A stretch of DNA of 64,000 nucleotides from Gautieria morchelliformis (Eukaryota > Basidiomycota > Agaricomycetes > Gomphales > Gomphaceae). The notes beneath the pieces were generated by a model. It searched no databases and was not told the origin of the DNA. It was given only the letters and a program-made list of their open reading frames with translations. The stretch is taken from contig WHVA01000019.1 in assembly GCA_015179125.1 (NCBI GenBank), positions 248,001-312,000 of the forward strand, given 5' to 3'. Of the stretch, positions 56,741-64,000 are shown piece by piece; the first letter of the stretch is position 1, and each line of letters begins with the position of its first letter. The position numbers were made by a program, and so were the translations under genes.

Positions 56741-59275
56741 CTCAGCGCTCGCGATCCTCAACCCTCGCACCAAAACGGCACCTCGCCGACGTCCACGCAC
56801 GGCACCTTGCCCGCAGTTACATCCCACACGCGCACCCCGTCCATCGACATCGCGACCTTCATACAGTGTACGCAGTCGCGCACTGGCAATGCGAGCAGCA
56901 GCTCCAGCGCCAGTGGCGGCACTGGCAATAATGCGAATGGGGGCAAGAAGTGCGCGATGTGGTGTGTGTATAGTCGCGGGGAGGAGGGGCGCATGGGGCG
57001 CAGGCGAGTACGGCGTCAACACAGGGACATACCGTCGTTGTCTCACTCCTCCATACCATCCACGTCGGCAGGGGTTGAGGGGACAAAAGTAAGGACGTTA
57101 TTGTTTTGAAGATGCCGTTACCGTAAGCGTTTGATTGTCTGCCTCAGTTTGCCTTTGGGCGTTCTTTGGGCGTTCTTTTTCTCGGATGCTTATGCGATGC
57201 CTCGCGGCAGGGAGATATTTCTTCTTCGGGAGGTGTGCGTTGTTTTCGGTTTGGGGGTGTTTCCGTTCGTGGTGTGCGTGCTCCTTTTCAGGCGGCGTTC
57301 CTGTCCCAGAGCTGGGCGTGCGAGCAATCGCGGGAGTATAGACATGGGCATGTCTGCATGGTCTTACCCCGCGGCAGCGGATGTTTGGACGATCTCAGAC
57401 TGTGTCTCGGACGAGACCGCGTGGCCGCCGGGTGTCGGTGGCCGTGTCTTGTCTGGGGTTGTGCCTGACAGCGGATGCACATTGTGTGCCTGCGCGTCCG
57501 GCGGCGTGGTGGATGCGTGAGGCCCGGGGGCGGGTGTAGTTTTGTGGGATCCGGTGCCGGACGCGGGATGGGTGATGCCCACGCTACGGAAAGGGGAGCT
57601 GAGGCAGCGTCGGTTCGCCGTGACTCGGTTCCGCTCCCGCTGTCGCCGAACCCGCGCCTGCTGGGGCATTTTGTGGCTTTAGCTACTAATTTCGGTGTAC
57701 GCCGCGTCGTCTCGGACGGGCTGTCCACCGGGCAGGCTAGCGTCGGGTGCTTTGTCCTTTGTGTTAGCCCTTCGTTCTTTCTCTTCGCGCCTCGTTCATT
57801 TGGCTTGGCTTTTTAGCCTTTGGTGTGCATGCGTATCTTTGCTTCCCTCCTTCTCCTTCGCTTAGTGCTCCTTTGTAGGGTTCCACGTACGTCGCCCTTC
57901 AAGAAGTGCACAAGCTGGAAGGTGCGCGTGGATAGGCATTGGCTGCGTGTGCCCCCGAGCTCCATATTCGTTGCTTTTGGTTCGCGGATATCTTGGACGG
58001 AATCTCGTCCGCCGTCGCGTCGTAATTGCTTAGACGAGCCTCCATCTCATTATCCGGTGGTGCTGCATGTTGTTTGTTTGGTCGTTCTGCTGGCATCCTG
58101 CTGCTGCCTGCGTATCTGCGGCGTTGGGCCCGGCCGTCTCGTACGGTCCGGGTGACGCCGCACGCACGACGGGCGGGTTGCTGCCTGCTTTTCTCGTCTC
58201 GTTCCTCACTTCACCTTTCCACTCGCCGCGACACGTGCTGACCACTCACTTTGCATTCCGCCAGACAATCATGCTCCGGGCGGACCTCCTCTCGCCGCAC
58301 TCAAAGCTGCTCCCCACCAGCGTCATGGCGCTCGCCCCCGAGCCGATGCCGGACCCGGCGCAGCGCAGCGACCTCGGCGACGCCGCGAACGAAACGAGCG
58401 ACGACGCGCGGGCATGAAGCGGCAGCATGGTACGCTCCCAGGACTGACTCCCGTGTGTCCGGCTCATATGTCATTTTGCCTGTAGTGATCCACCCCGGCG
58501 ACACGCACGACACGCCCCTCTGGCCGAGCTACTGCGTCCCGTATTCATGCTGCGCTGCTTGTCCGAGGTTCTCTTGCTTCGCCCAAAGACTCTACGGGTT
58601 CCTCGTGATGTCAGGCACCAACTGGAGAGAGGTCCCAAGGCCCAAGCGTTGCCAAGCCGCGGCGATCTCTGCCATGCTTCTGCTTCTTGAAGCCTTCTTC
58701 TCGTCTCGCCTTCGAGTTGTCCCTAGCTACTTCCCTGCATGTCGCTTCCTTTTTGTTCAGTAATTACTTACTAAGGCTATTTCCAGATGGAATCGCCAGC
58801 GTTACGCAGTGTTTTTCAGGCAATTTCTGGGCGTTTATGGGCAGCCAAAAGTGACGCGCGTCTTAGGTAATGCAAACAGTGCGCATAAGTGTAATGCAGA
58901 CAAACAATCCAACTGAAAAGAATTAATGTCGAGGCCCTTGTTCATAAGGCGGGATTTTCTTTCAGACTTACTGCCTGCATTGTGATACCCACGAGATATC
59001 AGGCAAGCATAAACTTCTTTTTGGTGGGCTTGCATACTTAAGTACCTTCAGGCTTCGCCAGAACTCTCCTCTTCTGCAGAGGTAGTCGGGAACGCTGGTT
59101 GTGATATCTATGCATGGAATATTGTGTTCCACGCTTCTTTGCACCCCCATTCGTTTTCAGACACGGACCAATCGACGATCGGAAAATTATAGGAGCTCCG
59201 GGATAGGAGCAAGTCAGGTGCCCCAAATAAGGTAACCACGGTTTCAAATACAGGTCGGATGTATGTAACACAAAC
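56741..59275. other. Unassigned DNA between repeats and transporter
   Basis: Bases 56740-57110 continue Ser/Thr-rich frames. Bases 57110-58250 are open in several frames without motifs. A small frame from ATG 58271 (MLRADLLSPHSKL...MALAPEPMP) to 58417 has natural composition and may be the first exon of a lost gene. I see nothing supportable in 58420-59275 apart from the TATA-like motif. Confidence 0.35.
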
Positions 59276-59282
59276 TATATAA
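59276..59282 (+). promoter_or_regulatory. TATA-like box before the transporter gene
   Basis: TATATAA lies 34 bp before the ATG at 59316. The distance would give a very short leader, so its role is uncertain. Confidence 0.3.
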
Positions 59283-59315
59283 TATGAGAGACTTTCCCTT
59301 GTCTGTTTGCACACT

Positions 59316-61749
59316 ATGTCCCAGACCGACGAGAAGGTTGTTGGACGAGAAGAGAGTCTACCTGAGGATCACTTCGATGGTTCTCAGAAATCTGAGCAAG
59401 AGGATGCCCTTCGTATGACCCCTGCTGAGGAAAAGAAACTCTTACGGCGAATCGACCTATGGATTGTGCCTTATGCTTCGCTGTGAGTCTCTTCATGCAT
59501 GCGTTGGCTGAGTGGCGTACTCACATGTTATAGACTTTATTTGCTCAGTGTGTTTGCAGGCTTTACCCCCAAATAAGGCATCTTAAATCTCCTGCCAGGT
59601 TTCTTGGATCGCGTAAACATCGGACAAGCACGACTAGCAGGGCTTGAAAAGGACCTTAAGCTTCACGGAAATCAGGTGCGCTGTGACGCCTGGGAGCAGG
59701 TTTATCAATCTCATGCATTAGTTAGTTTGACATAGCCTTGACAATCTTCTTCGTGTCATACGTCGCGTAAGTTTCATGCACCATAGTCTACATTCCTTTT
59801 TACACGCAACATATCAGTTTCGAGGTCCCTAGCAATTTAGTCCTCAAGAAATTCAAACCTCCACGCTGGATATGTTTCTTGATGGTATCGTGGGGGATTG
59901 TCCAAGTGTGCGTGTTTTACGAATCGAATATCAACAACAGGCCCCGCTCATTCTTTGTTTTCCCAGGTGCATGGGTTTGGTGACCAATTACCGAGGCTTG
60001 TACGCGACCAGATTTCTCTTGGGAATGTTCGAGGTGAATATCACTGTTCTATTTCGTGCATGATATGAATGGAGTATCCCTTCTTTCAGTCTGGATTATT
60101 CCCCGGTCTCAATTTCCTCTTTACAACCTGGTATACGCGTGAGGAGCTTAATGTCCGTGTCGCCATATTCTTTTCAGGAGCTACGCTCGCAGGTCAGAAT
60201 CATACCCTCACCTTGTCGGAAAGCATGGCTGACCGCCAATAGGCGCTTTTGGGGGTCTACTTGCGTTTGGGATTCGCCACATGGCTGGGGTAGGTGGTAA
60301 AAACGGCTGGGCATGGATGTACGTATCCGCCCAAATAGTATGCTTAATCCGACATGCTTACTGTATATCAGCTTTATCTTAGAGGGTTTACTAACCGTCG
60401 TATGCGCCCTACCAGCATTATGGCTAGTTCAGGATTTTCCACAATACAGCAATATCCTGAGCACTCAGGAACGAGCGAAGTGGCTGTATCGCCTTAACAT
60501 ATCACAAGGGGTCACCAATGCTTCTCTCCCGTTTAGCATGGCACAGGTTGTGCGACCGTTGACTGACTGGAAGACCTACGTCTACGGAACCATATTGCTC
60601 TGTATGTTTCTTTTAAGTATTGCTCACATATTCCCATGAGAGTAAATATCTGCGTACTCATAGCCATTGCCCAACCATTTTACTCCCTTTCCTTGTTTCT
60701 CCCTTCTATCAGTAAGTTATCCCTTGGCTTGTATGCAGATACCAATCAATCGTTTCCTGGCAGTTGCGGCGCTAGGCTTTACTAATGCCACTGCGAATCT
60801 TCTCTCGGCCGCCCCCTACGCGACTGGTACAGTTGTCTCCCTCTTGGTGGCCTATATCAGCGATCGGTACTCCATCAGAGCCCCTGTGCTCACTGTGATG
60901 TGAGTCCAACCAATTTCACTGCTGTGTATCTTGCTGACCAGTCAAATCCCTTCAATCATATCGCCACTTTCTTGGTTGCTCCCAGGATGCTATTATCTAT
61001 CGTCGGATACACCATCTTGCTATGCGATGTATCCCCTGCTGCGAAATATGTCGCCGTGTTCATCGCTGTCGCCGGTGTTAACCCCTCGGTCCCAACTGCC
61101 GCCGCTTTCGTCGTGCGTAGTTCTTTATCTGACCGCTAGCCTGCTTAAATTCTTACACTCTTGTTAGGGTAACAAGTGTGTAAAGCAACGCTCTTTATGC
61201 ATGCGATATTAATGTCAAGTACAGCTTCGGACCTATGTACACACGTGCAACTGTTATGGGTATGGTATTCTTCACTCAGTTTTGGGAAGTCTAACGAAGA
61301 TTAAAGGGGTAACTTTTAGCATGGGGAATACGGCAGGGTTTATCTCCTCTAACGTGTATCCCATTAGAGATGCCCCTCGTTACATACGTGGCCATGCTAT
61401 AGCACTTGGGTTCTCGGTACCTACCTTTTTATCTTCCTGCTCGATCTCTATCCCTGACCGTTGGGTTATTTCCCTCGCAGTGCCTGTCCATTGTGCTATG
61501 TGCCTTTATGACCTTCTATAACATGCGAGAAAATGCACGACGGGACAGGGTATATGGCGTTCTTAGCCCTGACGGTAGCGATTGTAGTCCTTTATACGTC
61601 GACGATCCCGCCCGATTAAAGAAATGGGGCCTGGAAGGTAAAAGTAAGGAGGAGATAATTGCACTCGGTGATCGGCATCCAGCCTTTAGGTACGATGCTC
61701 CTATCCTGCCGCAGAAATCAACTGACCACTGCTTAGGTATATGATTTGA
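59316..61749 (+). CDS. MFS transporter of the Dal5/TNA1 (anion:cation symporter) family, 17 exons
   Basis: Joining 17 exons with GT-AG introns gives 1551 nt, a 516-aa protein without stops. Exons: 59316-59482, 59534-59547, 59599-59675, 59726-59766, 59818-59907, 59967-60033, 60090-60192, 60243-60318, 60372-60601, 60664-60711, 60764-60899, 60986-61112, 61168-61175, 61225-61259, 61307-61416, 61481-61689, 61737-61749. Family marks in order: acidic N-terminus; DLWIVPY; FLDRVNIGQAR after TM1 (residues ~61-71); FEVPSNLVLKKFKPPRW; GLFPGLNFLFTTWYTREE (~154-171); GGLLAFGIRHM; FILEGLLTVV; a central loop with LVQDFPQ; NATANLLSAAPYATG; SDRYSIRAP; MGNTAGFISSNVYP; C-terminal DRHPAFRY. This is a 12-TM plasma-membrane permease for a small organic anion such as nicotinate, allantoate or pantothenate; the substrate cannot be told. 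Exons 2 (14 nt) and 13 (8 nt) are microexons. It is the only clearly intact host gene here. Confidence 0.88.
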
Positions 61750-62857
61750 AGCATCCAGGCGGCTTCCCAAAAGTAGATGTCACGTCCTGATCATCGTACA
61801 TGCCCAATTTTTCGTTGCGGTTTAAATCTCTGATTTTCATGCAGCTACAGCATGCGCTTACCTCTCACTGCCTTTGTGAGCCGTCCACGGTTGGCTAGGC
61901 ACCAGCTCGTGCGTTGAAAGCCTCAGGGCGAGAGTAATTTGTAGTTTTAGTAATACATGTCTCACCACCTTCGTCGCACCCTGTGTAAGTTAAATTCGTT
62001 GTAATCTCTCAAGCGTTTTATTTTCCGCTCTAAGCCCATTTCCCCCTGCGTGAGGAATTCGACCCACTGCGACCATTTCGTCTACCCTCCCATCTCTGTA
62101 CATACCCTACCTATGCCAGGTACCAAAGTTGTCGCGTACATAATATGTGGGAGTTTTTTTTCTTTTTTTTTTGCGCGGACCAAGCCTTACATAAGCCCCG
62201 ATACTGTGTCAGCGCAGTGATATCTGAGTTCGGAGGAAGATGAGTATGATTCTTCCTCCGAACTCAGCTGTGTACTGTATCGTAGCGGCGGCGGCTGCCG
62301 CCTCAGTCCCCGACTCTCTCCCTTCGGAGATTGAAAACCTTTTACTAACGACCCTAATCTTCGTCTTTTCGTACTCGACCATGGCAGACGTGATGTCAAG
62401 CGGACGGTTAATCCCGCCAACGTCGTGGCGTTGTGGCAGCACGTTCAACAAGAGGTGGACGCGTTTATGAATTTAGACGTTCGGGATTACGTGGTCAAAT
62501 TGCAGAAGTGTGGGCAATTGAAATGGCGTCATTCCTGGTTTTCTGGTGGGGGAGGCCAGCGAGGACTCTCGTATTGGGCTTTTGGGAGATAGCATGTCAT
62601 TGGTTTTTACAGGGGTAAGTTGATGGAGCAGGGACATTTTAACACATTCTTTTGATGATGTTTGAAGTCTAATCAGGAAGACGTCAAAGGAAAATCGAAG
62701 GAGTTACAGCGTTTTCAAAAAACCTTGACGCGGCGCGCTTTTTTTTTTTTTTCTCAGAGGCGCTCACGCCATTAGGCGCTGGAGCAGCAGCACAAACCCC
62801 CCACACGATGTCTAGCGGTAACCTGGAGCCCTCGGGGCCACCGCCACCGTATTCAGA
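61750..62857. other. Intergenic DNA with a hairpin and a coding-like remnant
   Basis: A T-rich run (about 62154-62173) precedes a perfect 17-bp hairpin, CTGAGTTCGGAGGAAGA (62224-62240 with 62251-62267, 10-nt loop). Bases about 62385-62560 on the plus strand translate to protein-like sequence (RRDVKRTVNPANVVALWQ, VVKLQKCGQLKWRHSWF) that I do not recognise. A second T run lies near 62740. Confidence 0.4.
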
Positions 62858-63271
62858 TCAAATAGTACGATCATCCTTCCTTGATTCGTCCGTCCATACA
62901 AACTGACTGGCCACAAAATGAGTTTGCACCTCTTCCATCCATTGTGCTTGTCCAATCTCATCTCGTTCCGCGGCCTGTCGTCTCAGTAACTTGTAGGAGA
63001 GGCCGGCATTCTGGATTGCATAGTGAAGCGTTGTTATAGCCATGAGGATGTCATGCTCTAGCGCAAGCCAGTCCTGCAGTTCATCCAGAAACATTTCTGG
63101 GGCATTCTGAACTAGATTGATTAGGGCATGCATCTGTGCGGTATTCAAAGCACGAGGTCGGCCTTGGAGAGGATTGCGTGGTGGAACGACGTTGCCGTAA
63201 ACTTCAAGGTTTTGTGCCCACCGAGTCATGCTGCTCTTTGAGACATTGAGGATAATACCCACCTCTTCCAT
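62858..63271 (-). pseudogene. Tc1/mariner-type DDE transposase fragment
   Basis: The 137-codon minus-strand frame has a helix-turn-helix (GIILNVSKSSMTRWAQNLEVYG), the linker NPLQGRPRALN and an N-terminal helical block before FVWTDESRKDDRT. This last phrase resembles the first catalytic Asp region of fungal DDE_3 transposases (DESSKDERT). The frame then stops, so the second Asp and the last acidic residue are missing. The N-terminus is also incomplete. No TIR was found. Confidence 0.7.
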
Positions 63272-63487
63272 ATAACGGTTATGAAGCAGCCTTGCCTGTC
63301 ACACATTTCCTTTGTCATCCCCTGCCCACCCATTCTCCATTTGCACAGTGGGTATTCAATCCGTGGCTTTTTGGCACAACGATGTAACAATTGGTCCACG
63401 CGATGATGTGCGCATCTCAAAGGGAAGTGCAACCATCTCAGACTCGGCCCACGCCAAATGTGTCAAACACACTCCCAGGTCCCCCCG

Positions 63488-63865
63488 CCTGACCATCTTT
63501 GTCCGAACACCGGTGAGGGTGACGAGGGTGACCAAGCCATCGGCGGCGAGGACAGTGATGAGACGCTGGGAGGCGACGAGGCCACCGCCGACAATGAGGA
63601 TGCGCGTCTCTTTGACTTGCCATGCCACCAACAGCGAGGCACCAGGTGTGGGTGCCTGGATAACACGGGTGTGTAGGATGGGCTCCCACGGCCTCAGCGT
63701 CTTTGTCCAAGCACCAATGAGGGTGACGAGCGTGATGAAGGCATCAGCAACTAGGACGGGAACGAGGCACTGGAAGGCAACGAGGCCACCGCCGATGATG
63801 AGGACGCCTGTGTCTTTAACTTGCCATGCCACCAGCAGTGACCCACCACGTGTGGGTTCTACCAT
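63488..63865 (-). pseudogene. MET8: Duplicated NAD-binding segment of a MET8-like siroheme synthase
   Basis: The minus strand encodes two tandem copies (63865-63697 and 63650-63488) of a Rossmann start: GSLLVAWQVKDTGVLIIGGGLVA...VLVADAFITLVT and ASLLVAWQVKETRILIVGGGLVA...VLAADGLVTLVT. LLxAWQ-K---VLIVGGG-VA--R-------DA-VT is the start of MET8-type precorrin-2 dehydrogenase/ferrochelatase, the last steps of siroheme synthesis needed for sulfite reductase. Only about 45 residues are present each time. The linker (WEPILHTRVIQAPTP) does not belong to the family. A duplicated exon fragment is more likely than a gene. Confidence 0.55.
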
Positions 63866-64000
63866 GGTGGCAGCTTACACGTGCCGGGAATGTCACAATG
63901 TGAACTCAAAACCTGAATAACACGCTCAAGGCGTGACCATGTGCTTGTACGCATGCCAGAGCATGTACTGCCCACGCCCAAAATCGGGTCAATGTGTAGG
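63866..64000. other. End of window, no feature seen
   Basis: Short sequence beyond the ATG of the MET8-like fragment, rich in GCATG and CACGCC words. Nothing can be supported. Confidence 0.3.

Noticed and set aside
62858..63920. Transposase and MET8-like fragment as one fusion gene
   Set aside because: Both are on the minus strand but frames and spacing do not join, and no intron linking them is visible.
63312..63920. Plus-strand ORF of 202 codons
   Set aside because: It is the antisense of the MET8-like duplication, whose minus-strand reading has family motifs.

Overview
The window looks like a transposon-dense stretch of a filamentous basidiomycete chromosome, probably an agaricomycete. 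The evidence is short (about 50-80 nt) GT-AG introns with CTRAY branch points, a fungal Dal5/TNA1-type transporter gene split into 17 exons, and fungal-type element families: Ty1/copia, Ty3/Gypsy, a Tad1/I-like LINE with RNase H, a Crypton-like tyrosine recombinase and a hAT MITE. Species cannot be told from the sequence. Only one convincing intact host gene is present (59316-61749). Nearly all the rest is mobile elements, their remnants, and tandemly repeated DNA.

Region 1 (1-14257) is a three-level nest. A decayed Gypsy pol (3-156, continuing in the same frame at 11357-13131) was split by an 11.2 kb LTR element (157-11356, TSD CTTTC) that has LTRs but no coding capacity. One LTR of that element was then split by a 5245-bp copia element (5999-11243, TSD CGCTG) whose two 488-bp LTRs look identical. 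The noncoding element also carries a 400-bp foldback hairpin. Just past the Gypsy fragment is a short insertion with 11-bp TSDs whose sequence resembles 5S rRNA.

Region 2 (14258-31020) is a pile-up of solo LTRs. Three copies of one family (TGTCATGA...CTTGACA) each have their own 5-bp TSD. Further LTRs lie inside these or next to them, including one with an array of 15 TCANGTGA palindromes and one with 17 TGA(G/C)TCA sites. A hAT MITE, a truncated second copia element, a 278-bp inverted repeat and a GC-rich tandem tract split by insertions complete the region.

Region 3 (31021-47498) has a multi-exon Crypton-like recombinase pseudogene, AT-rich and 160-bp tandem repeats, and a fragment of a spliced gene on the minus strand. 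It also has a fourth LTR that two LINE-type insertions broke within about 100 bp of each other. One insertion carries only ORF1 (a half-LINE, 38720-40586). The other is a 6.6-kb LINE with ORF1 and EN-RT-RNaseH-zinc-knuckle ORF2 in TAATG stop-start overlap.

Region 4 (47499-58800) is mostly degenerate tandem repeats. These include a ~300-370-bp unit array, a block of duplicated exon-intron units encoding proline-rich protein, and a ~1-kb direct duplication that includes its TATA box. Region 5 (59276-64000) holds the intact transporter, a transposase fragment and a duplicated piece resembling the NAD-binding part of MET8-type siroheme synthase.

Two window-wide patterns matter for reading the genes. 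Many nonsense codons are TGA where the family has Arg (CGA), which fits deamination of methylated CpG. Separately, three otherwise good ORFs are broken by loss of one G in a short G run, so sequencing or assembly error should be excluded before these elements are called dead.
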